This document shows positions 11,342-23,600 of a stretch of DNA of 64,000 nucleotides, in pieces (positions within the stretch are counted from its first letter, which is position 1; the number at the start of each line of letters is the position of its first letter). The stretch spans positions 19,086 through 83,085 of the forward strand of contig NW_019775753.1 in the NCBI RefSeq assembly GCF_001039355.2. Direction: 5' to 3'. A model generated the notes under the pieces. The model made no database searches. It was not told where the DNA came from and was given only the letters and a program-made list of their open reading frames with translations. A program made the position numbers and the translations under genes. Source of the DNA: Lingula anatina. Its lineage: Eukaryota > Brachiopoda > Lingulata > Lingulida > Lingulidae.

Positions 11342-12711
11342 TTTTTTTTTTTTTTTCTAGATGAAACTGTAAAAACCTACCCTAAGGAATGCCTTGCCAC
11401 TTGAAATCTCTGGTAGCAGCCAGATGATGTCAGGTGTAACAGCAATCATTGCTGTGACAAGACACTGAAATGAAGGTCCTTTGTGGGGCGTAAAACTCTT
11501 TTAAAGACGATAATTTCGAAAATACTGAGATCCAAAATATCGCTTTCAGTGGTTGTCGTGTGACTTAAAATAGGCAATGCATTTTTGTTTGCCTCACTGG
11601 CGTATTCAATTAATGATCTGATGTCACAATGACATCAAAGAGATAAATAAAAGTTATTAAAACACGATTTTAATCCTTATTTTCATTTATCAGTCAGCAA
11701 AATAGGAAAAAACTGATGAAAAATGGGAAAAATATTCCATATTAAATGTCAAGTCTGTATATAGCCCAGGATGAATTAACTGCCGTATGAAAGAAACAAT
11801 AGTACATCGTTTTGTGGAACGTGTACGCACAAGAAACTTTTGTATTGCATTTGAAAACTGATGGAGCACTCCAAAAAATACCACTCACTTCAGAAAAAAA
11901 AAACATAATGTACGGCTGTTTGTCTAGCGACCAGTCTTATTGTGGCTATAAACAAAAATACAGAAAATCCATCAGTCTATGCTTTTGAACTGTTTCTGCA
12001 TTTTCTAAGCCAGAAGAAGAAAGTAGAAAAATGTATTGCTATAAAGACAGATAAAGAAGGTTTATTACAAGATGGAAACACATTCCAATACCATAACGTG
12101 TTTTAACATTTTAGAAAATGTCCATGCACCTCTAGTACGTTATAATGTTGCCGATATGTAGCACATGTATGTATGGATGTGTGCGTGAAATTATTTCTAT
12201 ATATCTGTGTTCTTTTTTATTTATCTATATTTATTTAGCGTAATTATCACCATTATTATGCGCATTTAATGTTTGATTATTTGTTTAAATATTTCGTTTT
12301 ATATGCATATGTTCCTTTTTCGCTGAGTGAATAAAGTTTTAACTAGAGGATCAGAGAGGCGATGCCGCCTCCGAATATTGTACCACCAGCTGGAGCAAGC
12401 GCATTCGTATAGACCCCCACATACACAAAGTAAGGGACACAGCCACCAGTCTTGTGCTTGACAAGGTGTAAAAATGCAATCAACAAGAATTTTCAAAATA
12501 TGCAAAAAATATATATAACTGAAAATGGTACAATCAAAGTTAATTCATCGTAAGGGAGGTCAAAGGTCAATTTCAAGGTCACAGTAAATTGCCAGTATAT
12601 GACTTCCTATTCAAGTTCAATAGTAACTATGGACCTTTCTCTGCCAGTTTTGGAGATAAAAGGGAAGCAAAATTCGCAAAGTTCAGTTCATGGTGAAAAT
12701 TAGGTCAAAGG
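11342..12711. other. non-coding stretch up to an assembly gap
   Basis: AT-rich, no supported exon. A minus-strand frame around 12340-12470 rich in Gly and Ala was considered and left uncalled. A single N at 12712 marks the contig join. Confidence 0.35.
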
Positions 12712-12712
12712 N
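12712..12712. other. assembly gap, single N
   Basis: The sequence changes abruptly from unique DNA to the start of the vWA duplication unit, whose second copy starts with the same words at about 21678. Confidence 0.95.
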
Positions 12713-12775
12713 TTTTTTATATGTTGGAAAGAATCAGTATTGTATCTAAGTTATATTTTTGCAACACTGACTAAA

Positions 12776-13036
12776 AATATACATTTGGACGAGTTTTTCT
12801 ACCTGTCCTGACTGGCACGAGTGGCAGCCTTTAGGCTCCGCCTCCGTTGTTGTCAAGCACCGTTACTATGGGGGGCAGGACAAGAATGGTTGTCTGTTAC
12901 GTGTGCACTGGCAGCTCATAAGTCTTACGTCAGCTAAGCATTGCACAGTTCTATACACAGTCATGGGAAGAAAGAAAGTTGAGAGAAAACAGATGAGCGA
13001 GGAAAGAAAGATGATTTTGAAAGAGAGTCAGGTCTA
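12776..13036 (+). other. conserved opening block of the duplication unit, possible promoter and 5' exon
   Basis: The block is kept in units A, B (21738-22003) and C (27960-28205). It contains ttacgtcagc (CRE-like) about 35 nt upstream of an ATG at 12963, which opens a lysine-rich frame (MGRKKVERKQMSEERK) of about 23 codons ending near CAG|GTCTAG, a possible splice donor. C has the same frame with substitutions and no stop. No downstream exon was recognised and I cannot assign a function. Confidence 0.3.
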
Positions 13037-14920
13037 GGTCAAGACTCTAGATCACACTTGAGCTGCTAAGTATTCGTACAACGTTGGGGTTGTCAGAAAA
13101 AAATCGTTAAGCTATCATGATTCTATTATAACATTCACATAAAGATCAATTTTTTATATACAGCAAGCAAGTTTATAAATTGAAATATTGCCACCTTAAA
13201 ACATTTTCAAACTCGCATATTATGACCTTGGCACTTGTGGCTGACACATCCCCACATTCGGCCATTTCTCGGAGTAATTCTTTCTTTGCTTTCTTAATTT
13301 TCGCGTCTTTGTGTGTAAAGCGAATTCCACGCACCACGACGGTTGGCATTGTCCTCTGCTTGCACCTCAAGTAATTTGTTTTGTTTTTTTTTTTTTTGTG
13401 TGTGTGTGTGTTCCTTGGACACTTCCTAGAAAGTGCACAGTCTCCTACTGCGACAGGCACAATTATAATTAATTACGTCAGTGAAACGAGAGTAGATACT
13501 CAGCTGTCAGTCATTTCTCAGCGAAGAGTTGGCTTTTGTGGGGCGAATAAGTTTGCGTACAAAAGTAAGATTTCCTAACACCTAGATAGAAGCAAACAAC
13601 CCAATTTGAACACGTAAGTTAGCTTTTTTTTTTTTTTTTTAATAACTTGTTTCTCATGCTCCGCCGACCTCATTGAAACCAAAAATATTTCTATTTTTTC
13701 ACCGATGTCCTTCTGATCATACTGTTCGATCGGAAACACCAAACCTCACAAATTTCACGGGACTCCAGCGTCACATGACTGCCTACAAGTTAAAAAACGA
13801 AGGGTATTTAAGCCAACGTAAACAATTGGTTCATTTCCCCCAGCTTCCGGTTTTTAAGCCAATCAGTGCCTCGCTGATATTTTACACGGCATGTGTCTAA
13901 TTAATGCAACATGGCGGGAAAAGTTTACAGAATTTCACCACTGTCGTGTGGCTCAGTGTTATAATGAAGGAAGGACCAAAGATATTATGGAAAAAGGTCT
14001 GTTCGGCCAGTGTTACAGACGTTGTTACAGACAATTTTATTGACTGCTTACGGTCAAAAATGAAAATATCGACTGCAACACTTGTCACGGGTGGAAGGTT
14101 TTAACAGGGAGCCAGCAGCGTCAGGAGCAAAAATAGGCTCTGAACTGAATATAAGAATGCCGGTCACTACGATGGTAGATATTGACATTAAGCAATTTAG
14201 ATAACAGTTGGCAGTGACCACTAAAAGAGGCAGACTCAACTAAGGTATCAACAGAGCGCATTGGATGTTTAAATGCAGCACTCGCGTACATCTGAAAGTC
14301 TCCAGAAATGATGTGAGTATTTATTTTTCGTTTTATCAGTCTAGAGTGTCATAGTATTTTAAGGTAAATATATTTTAGACATTGACGTGTTGATAAATAA
14401 ATGACCCTTTTTTGCACTTTCACAAAAAGTATGTTCAATGCTAACTGCTCGCTCGCAACAGCAGAAGTTGCTATACTAAACCAATGTGTCTTTGTCATTT
14501 TTTTATTAATTTAAGCCAGGTAATAGCTGTTAACTATCATTTGTTTTGGATAATGAGCCTGTCAACATGAATTCAGTTTACCACCAAGTTTTTAATGCGT
14601 ATATAGATATTAAGGTTATCGAGGCCCGTAACCAGCAATTTCAATGAGGGTTCTTTTTCTGAAAGATGGACCATTTACCATAAATCCTTCATGCAGTAAG
14701 ATCAATTTTGACCCAGAGCAGACCTTTTCCTGATGAAAAGGGTGATTAGTTCAAATCGTTCAAAACCCCTTGGCTATGGACCTGTGACCTGGCAGTTCAG
14801 TTTTAGCAATATTTATTTTGTTAATGAACCTTTTTTATTAAATAAGTTAAGTTGTTGCTGCCATTTAGATTTAATAAAAATTAAGACCACTGTTCCATAA
14901 CAGGCCATATTACCCTTGCT

Positions 14921-14921
<1 letters not shown>

Positions 14922-14955
<34 letters not shown>
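14922..14955. repeat. poly-T tract
   Basis: A T run inside unit A. The matching run in unit C (near 30103-30119) is shorter. Confidence 0.9.
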
Positions 14956-14957
<2 letters not shown>

Positions 14958-15305
14958 TTTCAACAATCTGGCTAAGAAATTGTTTGCTGTCTTTTGCACT
15001 GTACAATTCATATGCAGCTAATAGAAGGCACACATCCAACTGTGTTAAAACCAGTATTTACCATTGTCTAATGTAGTTTTGAAAATGAGGAACCAAAAAG
15101 TCATTATTTTGAAAAATAATCTTTTTATCCCCCCCCCCCCGACCTCTGACAAAAATAAAAATTGTTTGAGAAACAAGTAATTAAAAATAAACTGGTGTAT
15201 ATACTGTACCTTCCCGATAAATAAGATGATAACAGGTAAGGAGGAGGTACAATTAATTTTCTCATTAAGAGGTACCGGAGGAGACGAGAAATGATCAGAA
15301 TTGTA

Positions 15306-15381
15306 CCGGAAGTGACGTGTAGTGGTGTGAGACGCGAAGCTGAGTGGTCATTTTTAGCTGGAGGTGAACGGGAGTAGAGAT
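15306..15381 (+). promoter_or_regulatory. ETS plus CRE-like promoter in unit A
   Basis: CCGGAAGTGACG at 15306-15317 joins an ETS core to a CRE-like half site, typical of TATA-less housekeeping promoters. It lies 65 nt upstream of the ATG of the orphan exon. The same motif is at 30438-30449 in unit C; diverged copies lie near 41620 (+) and 40440 (-). Confidence 0.5.
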
Positions 15382-15691
15382 ATGGAGTCAGAGAAAAAAG
15401 CAGTTTTTCTAACAACACGGTAAGATAACGATTTATCTTTATGCATTTGGGACAGAGAATACTTGTAGAAATAATTGGATTATGATATGAAAACGTGTAA
15501 CGGATTTTAAGAGTAAAAAATAATGCTTAATTTGCAGGCAATTTGTTTTGAAATATATGCTGCATCAACCGCCAGCGCGACAAAGAGCGTCAAGGGAAAT
15601 TAATTCCCGGGAGGCTATTAATCGTCATGTGGAATTTTTGCATGTATGCAAACTGTTATGCCCATATCTAAGTAATTGTGGGTGTTTTATG
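15382..15691 (+). pseudogene. orphan 5' exons of an unidentified gene, unit A
   Basis: Exon 1 is 15382-15419 (ATG, product MESEKKAVFLTT, donor CG|GTAAGA). Exon 2 is 15538-15691 (acceptor TTTGCAG, donor ATG|GTATGC), continuing in frame through QFVLKYMLHQPP and then an Arg-rich SREINSREAINRH stretch. The ETS/CRE promoter sits just upstream. No later exons follow and a 1-nt deletion relative to unit C shifts the frame near the end of exon 2. The best reading is the captured 5' end of a gene located elsewhere. I do not recognise the protein. Only this copy keeps ATG; C has GTG, and the other two diverged copies have CTG or GTG. Confidence 0.5.
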
Positions 15692-16223
15692 GTATGCGCT
15701 ACAATTATAACGACGTTTTAGAGTCTTTGAAGGACCTTGTGAAAACCAGGCAGTAGTTGCAACTGACAACTGAACCGTACCGATCCACGACTGCTGTGCA
15801 AAGATGTATCTTTTTTCAAAATATTGTGACAAATTTTAGGTGTTTATATGTCCATCTGACATGATATTCCAGACATATAATCACACTAATACACCTTTTA
15901 CACCGGGGTAGGTACTAATCAGTGACAAATGCCAAGACAAAGGTGACGTTCAGACAGCCTCTTATCTGAGCTAAAATGACAAGCAAAAGAGACTTGCTAT
16001 CCATTGCCTCAGGCTGGAAATCAATAGCCATGAGACATTGGTCATGTTATATCTTATCTACCTTTCAGAAGTGCTTTTTCAACTTAGTATTTTCTGATGA
16101 TGACAATTATTAGGTTCTTATGCTAGTGTTATTTACCTGTCAGCTTTGTGATCGACTCACCTAAATTATCTTTAAGTCTTTTGGGGAAGGTCTTATCAGT
16201 GAAAAGCTTACACCATTGATATG

Positions 16224-16423
16224 ATACTTGTCCGATGAATGCATCAAATTTTATTGTACATTCTTTCTATGCTATTATGCTTTTAGGAATTAAAAAGGTG
16301 CAATAGTGTGGAAATGTCCAGTAATACTTGTCCGATGAATGCATCAAATTTTATTGTACATTCTTTCTATGCTATTATGCTTTTAGGAATTAAAAAGGTG
16401 CAATAGTGTGGAAATGTCCAGTG
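16224..16423. repeat. 100-bp perfect tandem duplication
   Basis: The 100 nt starting atacttgtccgatgaatgca at 16224 is repeated exactly from 16324. Unit C has a single copy near 31360-31460, so the duplication is specific to A, or is an assembly error. Confidence 0.9.
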
Positions 16424-17764
16424 AAGTCGAGCAGTGTCCTTGCAGCAAGGTGAGAAACCCAGAAACTGAGATGCTGGCATTGTCAGAAATGACAGAAACT
16501 CCTTCTAGTTGTAAATGCATGTACATTGATCTCACTAAATCTTAGTCAGAACATGGCCACAAACCTTTAACTTCCCCTCAGTATGACATTTAAAGTTTAC
16601 CCCAACATTCTTAATGGATAACTTATCAATTTATATTTTGATCAACCTTTTGCCCACCCTCTCTTATTGCATGGACCACCGAGAGCCCATGCAGAGTTGG
16701 ATCGATCTATCCAAAACAACAGTTTCATTGTGAATGAGACCTAAGGCAACCTTGAGCTTAGCGGCACAGAAAAAGAAAAGTCCCATCATTTATATTATCA
16801 TTTAGGTACACATTCGCCAATCAGAGTTTTTTTTTTTTTAATAAAATAAACAGTAAATCACTCTTCGGAATAGATCACGCGACGTTACGGAAAGAGACTG
16901 CACTTTGTGTATAGAGACATTACCGTAGAATTGCAAAGCAAAATCAACATCAATAAGCGTTTCTGTGACTATAGACACAGATACGAGTTCTCTTTGTTGG
17001 TTGCGTAATTTTTAACATTATTTGGATAATTTGATGCATTATATTTTTTGCTTCCTTCACTGAAGTCAATTAAAGAACTTATGTAACAATGACACCGAAA
17101 ATATTATTAAAACACTATATGTTTGTTTTTTTTTTTTTTCATTTATCAGCTATAAAATTAGTAAAAAAAAAAAAAGGGGGGGGGGGAAACGATTAATCAA
17201 CCAGCAATCGTTAAAAAAGGAAAAAGAACAATCATTTTACTAAAGGTGTGTTTTTTTTTCGGGAATTCAAAGCAATCACAATGCACAAGTTAAGGAACAA
17301 AAATTTGAGATAAATTACACCCCGATGACCAAGGTGATGATATTTATTGCAGACAATCAACATTTTCTTGCTTTTGATAGTGGTGAATTTGTCTTCGCCA
17401 TTGCTCTATTTCAATGCCTTATATAATGCGCAAACTCCATTTTGTATTAAACGGATATCGTACATATATTGGTACTGCGAGTCCAAAAGACACGAAGAAT
17501 TAAATGGAAATATCAGATTTGTCTTGGCCCAGAAGCATTCTTGCGACATTTGCGTACTCTGTAAAACTTCCAAATTTGACAACACATCCCGGAGATGCTA
17601 TGTCGTCGATTCCATCTACATCCGCATGGTTACCAATAGAAACCACGCAGATAGTCCATCCTGGAAATAAATATAGATTAGGATTTAATAAAAAATGGTG
17701 ACAGACACTATGATTTATCCAAAAAAAAAAACAAACAAACAAACAAAAAATTATACATATACGT

Positions 17765-18018
17765 TGTAACTGACAAGTAGCATAATTGTAGTATCGGTGT
17801 TGATGGTTTTTAGTTTTTGCCCAGCACGTGCCATGTTAATTTTTTTAGACATTCTCGCAACGAGTTTCACGTTGTTTCCAGTTGAAAGTTGATGGAAGTT
17901 GATTTAAGTTGATGAAACTTGATGTAACTGATACAAGACGATACACAGTACCAGTTGATGTTACCAGTTGATGTTATATATCGTTGACAGTTGAATAAAA
18001 TTGATCGACACCCGCAAC
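17765..18018. mobile_element. 254-bp insertion in vWA copy A, last intron
   Basis: Flanked by atacgt at 17759-17764 and 18019-18024. Copies B, C and E have an uninterrupted catatacgtctctt here, so this is an A-specific insertion with a 6-bp target duplication. It contains internal repeats of the type ccagttgatgtta. The family is unknown. Confidence 0.65.
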
Positions 18019-18612
18019 ATACGTCTCTTTCATTTATTTCATTCATTCATTTCATTTTCAGGTGGTAAATATGAATAAGAAATGTTTCAAGGGTCATATT
18101 AATTATGGTCTGATTAGATAAGAGGATTGATATTTATATACAGAATTGACATTTAATATGGATTTTTTTTCAAATCATGCTTACCTGTGAAATTATCACA
18201 ATAACGTTTTAATATTTTATGAAGATCGCAAAAATAAGGTACAGAAAAAGTCAACTACAAAATTGGCCACAGGGCCTTTCCAGAACGATTGACCCTCAAC
18301 ACTTCAAATTATTTACGAAACAATATTTCAGTCAACTTAAAGTAGCGGAAGTCTTTACTTGGACTGAATATTGATTAGATAGCTTTGACCATATACACGC
18401 TTCAGGGGTATACTAACCTTGATTTTTAATACTTAACGCTCTTGGTCGCGGATCGCCCAAGTTAGACATCCCGTAAGTGTGAAGCCATATTAGCTTCGGC
18501 TTTTCTTCCAAGAAAAAATCTTCAAACATCAGCTGTGCCGTCTCTAAAGTCAGTTTTATGTTCGTGTCTCCCACTAAAAAGAGACAAAAATGATTTTGTA
18601 TAATAATGCGAC

Positions 18613-18617
18613 CGCGC

Positions 18618-18667
<50 letters not shown>
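18613..18667. repeat. (GT)n(GA)n microsatellite
   Basis: Lies in the vWA intron; equivalent tracts occur in C (33348-33398), E (43411-43478) and, as the complement, D (38760-38815). Confidence 0.95.
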
Positions 18668-18697
18668 TCGTGTGTGCGTTTGTATGTTTATGATTTT

Positions 18698-18890
18698 AAA
18701 ACCGGGTGTATAAATTTGGCCACATTAATCTAATACAATGCAAAAAAGCCCTATCAAAAGGTGTTAAACATTCAAACCGAATGTCGTAGGTGCCCATACA
18801 CCCCCATAGAGACAATGAAATAGAGTACTCTAAAGTAAGGGTACAGTCTAAGGTTGTTCTAGGTGGTTTTCAAATTTATGCACCCGGTTA
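18698..18890. mobile_element. MITE replacing part of copy A exon 3 region
   Basis: Inverted termini: aaaaccgggtgtataaattt at the left, aaatttatgcacccggtt at the right. It is absent from copies C, D and E and lies where exon 3 would be expected. Confidence 0.7.
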
Positions 18891-18994
18891 TAAAACCACA
18901 TAGCGATTTAACGACAATCGTTAACTATCCAATCAAGGTGACAGCCGAGCGTGGATGAGCCTTCAGTCGTCCTACAAAATTTGTTCTGGGGTAT

Positions 18995-19115
18995 GATACT
19001 CCGAAATGCGATCTGACACACACCTTGAAAACGGGTAGTGTGGTCCGATATACCGGTTAATTCAGGATCCTTAGGTGCCGAGTCTGGAAGTTGGGTACGG
19101 TAGGCCTGATACACA
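18995..19115. mobile_element. half of a CAGGCCTACCCAAC-family MITE in copy A
   Basis: Reads gatctgacacacaccttgaa, aacgggtagtgtggtccgat and on to ggccta, the same sequence as one arm of the complete element at 55056-55372. It sits with the 18698-18890 MITE in the interval that lost exon 3. Confidence 0.7.
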
Positions 19116-19667
19116 ATACTAAGATGATGGCATGTTTATCATACATAAAACCAAATATGTTGGTGTCAAAACAAAAATATTCATTTTGGCAGATTGTGGC
19201 TCTATCACGCTTTGAAAACTGTGTATCATAACGGACGCAGAGAATAAAACTGGGTTCTCATACCTAGATGGATTTAACTGGATCTACCCATCTGCAAGGA
19301 GTTTCTCTAAAACCGTTTCTGCAATTTAGCGAGAATCCCATTGGAAATAGATCAATTCACAGTTAGTACGATAGGGTTTGGGAATGGTCCCTAAGCCTGC
19401 CTAAGAAGAACCATTGTAATCCCACATTGCCTATATAACTGCGCAAAATACGGTTACAATTAAACCACGCTGTATCAGATCAAAATAAAAATGGGACAAT
19501 GCTCGCCAGATGTATTTCTTTTTTAACGTATGATAATAATTAAACACATTAGAAACGGCCCACGATAAGACCAGTTACGTGTAGAAGAGGAATTGAATAC
19601 CTATATCAGTAAAACTTCTTTAGATGCTGTTTACATTTTGAATTCGAAATAAAACTAAGTTTCTTTG

Positions 19668-19701
<34 letters not shown>

Positions 19702-20284
19702 CAGGGTTATCAAAGCACTATTTACCTTTGAGGCATTTTTCTGCATGAAAAACTCAGAATCATTAATGCTCGAACTGCTGTCCAATGCAAAGACAACATC
19801 AAGAGCAGGATTATTGCAGTCGGTTTCCTCGGTGGTACAGGGAGACACAATCTTACGTAAGATGTCTGACAGGTCACTTGCCGTCGTTGGTGTCCCTTGT
19901 TGATAGAATAATTAATATATAATATAATTGATGTTAAATAAATAAGCATGAGACATGTGTGAACCCCGACTCTGAGTTTCACGGTCATACCCATAAGGAG
20001 TTCGAGTGCCTACGTGCAAAAAAAGCTTGTAATCAGGTAATTGTCATAACACAGGTACCAAGAAACCACGGTCTCTATTTTAAATTTCCCATCATTTAGG
20101 AAAAACAGTAAATCCGGAAAAGGCACCATTGGCTACAACTAAGTAATTGACTTACAGTGATACCAAATGCTTGGGTATTCCCATGCCAGTCATTTTCAAG
20201 AAGCTTTTGTGATTTTCAGTAAACCAGTTTATACCATGAAGTTATTTTTCTGCTGAATTTATCACGTATTTTAACGTATATATA

Positions 20285-20319
<35 letters not shown>

Positions 20320-20370
20320 TGAAAATGTACTGATTTATGAAAATGTACTGGCGCATAATTAGAAAATTTT

Positions 20371-20653
20371 CCCGCACGAAAATGCAGTAGTATCGAAGTA
20401 GCAAAGAAGCATTAACGCAGTAGTGGTGTGGAGCATATTTGCAGTAGAAATGCAGTATAGCCTACTGCAATTCTACTCCAAAAAGTACATAGGTTTGTAC
20501 AGAGAGGAGCATTAAGGCAGTAGATTAGCAGCATGATAGAAGCATGTTTCAGATATGCTAATTAGCTCCCAAATCGAAGCAGATTTTAGGCATGTTTGCA
20601 GTATGATTACAGTAGTCTACTGTGCTGGAGTATCTACTGCGTTTTCGTGCGGG
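20371..20653. mobile_element. 283-bp MITE with CCCGCACGAAAA termini, in intron 1 of copy A
   Basis: Starts CCCGCACGAAAATGCAGTAG and ends CTACTGCGTTTTCGTGCGGG. Internally built from GCAGTA-rich sequence. A copy of identical length is in intron 1 of copy B; copies C, D and E lack it. Confidence 0.85.
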
Positions 20654-23600
20654 AAGGATCTGTTATACTGAAAAACACTGCAAAGCTTGGATGTAGATAT
20701 GACGGTCAAGGTACACGGTTTATCATATTGTGCATTAATTGTCCTATTCATCGACAGTTTATGTAATACAATTTTCAATAACTTACCACTACTCCGGAGA
20801 AGAGAGTTAACCACACACCACTCGTTCAGCAACATAGCAGCAACCAGAATGAGTGCACAGAATCGCTTCATATTGGTTTCAGCGTTGGATCTGTATAACG
20901 TAAATTATAACCGCGCTGTCTTTTATAATAGTAAGAACGGATGCGCTGCTGCCATACCTATTGTGTTGTTATTGCCAATGGCCAATGTAACCGCCAAAGA
21001 CGAATTTAATGACAGTCTAGTGCAAGATACATGTGACATTTGTCTTGATTGAGGGGAAGTTTGTAGCCTCACCGGCCGCGTTCAAACACCGCTTCCTAAG
21101 ATTGTCCTTGTTCTCCAAATAAAAAAGGTCAATAACTTACCCGTATGAAAGAAATTGCACAGCGCGGAATAATTGGAACCAAATTCTGCAATTGCTTTGT
21201 TTCAAAAAGAGCTGGAATGTATGAAATCGGAACAAAAATCTTAATGAAAACAGGGACCTCAACGCAGACTTGAAGGAAAAAGCTGTTGTCTAAGTGCAGC
21301 CATGGTGGACCATAATGCCTTAACCTGCGCTCGTAAAATATTTACATTTCCTCCGTGAACACGTTCTTTGAGACAACAAAGTTTTTTAGAAAACTAGAAC
21401 TGGGCACTAAAATGAGACTATTATTACACCTGGCGCCTAATCAGAAAATAAACACACTTTGTTTTGATGGTAGTACAGAGGACGACAAGAGCATGGCGCC
21501 TTGTTGCTATATAGTTTTATGGCAGTGCAATAGGTTGTTTTTTTTTACATTTTGAAACGTGACCATGCCAACTGAATACTAAGTGCATGTTTACCGAGCA
21601 GGCCCCGTTTCACAAAGAATCTTAAGACCTCAAGCATATTACAAATACTTCTAAAACTCGATTTTTTTTTTATTTTTATTTTTTTTATATGTTGGAAAGA
21701 ATCAGTATTGTATCTAAGTTATATTTTTGCAACACTGACTAAAAATATACATTTGAACGAGTTTTTCTACCTGTCCTGACTGGTACGAGTGGCAGCCTTT
21801 AGGCTCCGCCTCCGTTGTTGTCAAGCACCGTTACTATGGGGGCAGGACAAGAATGGTTGTCTGTTACGTGTGCACTGGCAGCTCATAAGTCTTACGTCAG
21901 CTAAGCATTACACAGTTCTATACACAGTCATGGGAAGAAAGAAAGTTGAGAGAAAACAGATGAGCGAGGAAAGAAAGATGATTTTGAAAGAGAGTCAGGT
22001 CTAGGTCAAGACTCTAGATCACACTTGAGCTGCTAAGTATTCGTACAACGTTGGGGTTGTCAGAAAAAAATCGTTAAGCTATCATGATTCTATTATTACA
22101 TTCACAATAAAGATCAATCGTAACAGGAAGCAGGTTTATAAATTGAAATAACATTGCCACCCAAAAATATTTTCAAACTCGCATATTACGACCTGGCACT
22201 CGTGGCTGACACATTCCCACATTCAGCCATTTCTCGGAGTAATTCTTTCTTTGCTTTCTTAATTTTCGCGTCTTGGTGTGTAGAGCGGCGTCCACGCATC
22301 ACGATGAGTGGCATTGTCCTCTGCTTGCACCTCAAGTAATTTGCTTTTTGTTTGTTAGCGCTTCCTTAGACACTTCCTAGAAAGTGCAGTCTCCTACTGC
22401 GACAGGCACAATTATAATTAATTACGTCAGTGAAACGAGAGTAGGTACTCAGCTGTCAATCATTTCTCAGTGAAGAGTTGGCTTTCGTGGGGCGAATAAG
22501 TTTGCGTACAAAAGTAAGATTTTCTGGCACCTAGATAGAAACAAACAACCCAGTTTGAACACGTAAGGCATTTTATTTTTAATAACTTGTTTCTCATGCT
22601 CCGCCGACCTCAAAATGGCGAAAATAGAAAAAATAAATTGAAACCAAAAATATTTTAATACCGATGTCCGACTGATCATACTGTTCGATCGGACACACGA
22701 AAACTCACAAATTTCACGGGACTCCTACGTCATATGACTGCCTACAAGTTAAAAAAACAAAGGGTATTTAAGCCAACGTAAATGATTGGTTCATTTCCCC
22801 CCGGTTTTTAAGCCACTCAATGCCTCGCTGATATTTTACACTTCATGTGTCAAATTAATGCAACATGGCGGGAAAAGTTTACAGAATTTGACCTCTGTCA
22901 TGTGGCTCAGTGTTATAGTGAAGGAAGGACCAAAGATATTATGCAAAAAGGTCTGTCCGGCCAGTGTTACAGACGTTTTAGACAATTTTATTGACTGCTT
23001 ACGGTCAAAAATGAAAATATCGACTGCAACACTTGTCACGGTTGGAAGGTTTTAACAGGTAGCCAGCAGCGTCAGGAGCAAAAATAAGTGCTGAACTGAA
23101 TATAAGAATGCCGGTCACTACGGTGGTAGATATTGACATTAAGTACGTTTAGATAACAGTTGTCAGTGACCACCAAAAGAGGCAGACTCAACTAAGGTAT
23201 CAACAGAGCGCATTGGATGTTTAAATGCAGCACTCGCGTACATCTGAAAGTCTCCAGAAATGATGTGAGTATTTATTTTTCGTTTTATCAGTCTAGAGTG
23301 TCATAGTATTTTAAGATGACTATATTTTAGACATTGACATGTTGATAAATAAATGCCCCTTTTTTGCACTTTCACAAAAACGTATGTTCAATGCTAACTG
23401 CTCGCTCGCAACAGCAGAAGTTGCTATACTAAAGCAATGTGTCTTTGTCATTTTTTATTAATTTAACTTTTAAGCCAGGTATAGCTGTAAACTAACATTT
23501 GTTTTGGATAATGAGCCTGTCAACATGAATTCATAGTTCAGTTTACCACCAAGTTTTTAAAATGCGTATATAGATATTAAGGTTATCGAGGCTCGTAACC

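Larger units (their letters stand above)
17500..20871 (-). pseudogene. secreted vWA-domain protein, copy A, exon 3 lost
   Basis: Minus-strand exons: exon 1 20871-20787 (signal peptide MKRFCALILVAAMLLNEW, donor GTAAGT), exon 2 19895-19726 (contains DSSSSIND, the DxSxS metal motif), exon 4 18578-18423, exon 5 17660-17500 (GWTICVVSIGNHADVDG ... TAA). Splice phases equal those of copy D. The 160-nt exon 3 is absent; between exons 2 and 4 lie two MITE-like insertions instead. Skipping exon 3 shifts the frame, so a full product is not possible. Exon 4 also carries HTYG in place of HTDG, removing the last MIDAS aspartate. TATA box tattataaaa at 20921-20930; polyadenylation signal at 17348-17343. No N is present in this copy, so the loss is not at an assembly gap. 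Confidence 0.8.
12713..21671. repeat. segmental duplication unit A (carries vWA copy A)
   Basis: About 9 kb that is repeated as unit B and unit C. Shared blocks in order are an opening segment (from tatgttggaaagaatcagta), a block with a CRE-like ttacgtcagc, an ETS/CRE promoter with orphan exons (15306-15691), the vWA gene on the minus strand, and a closing segment ending cttaagacctcaagcatatt. A and B agree almost perfectly over long stretches; C is more diverged. Confidence 0.9.

Noticed and set aside
12340-12470. Minus-strand Gly/Ala-rich frame (GGTIFGGGIASL) that might be an exon of the ApoL-like gene
   Set aside because: Ends in a stop, no convincing donor, and its phase does not fit the exon starting at 9871.
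13173-13460. Lysine-rich minus-strand frame in unit A (KIKKAKKELLREMAECG)
   Set aside because: Partly shared with unit B, but in unit C the frame is shifted and stopped; no splice sites tie it to other exons.
17347-17670. Plus-strand frames opposite vWA exon 5 (also near 42417-42740 and, on the minus strand, 39468-39719)
   Set aside because: They are the antisense of a well supported exon and their similarity between copies follows from that exon.
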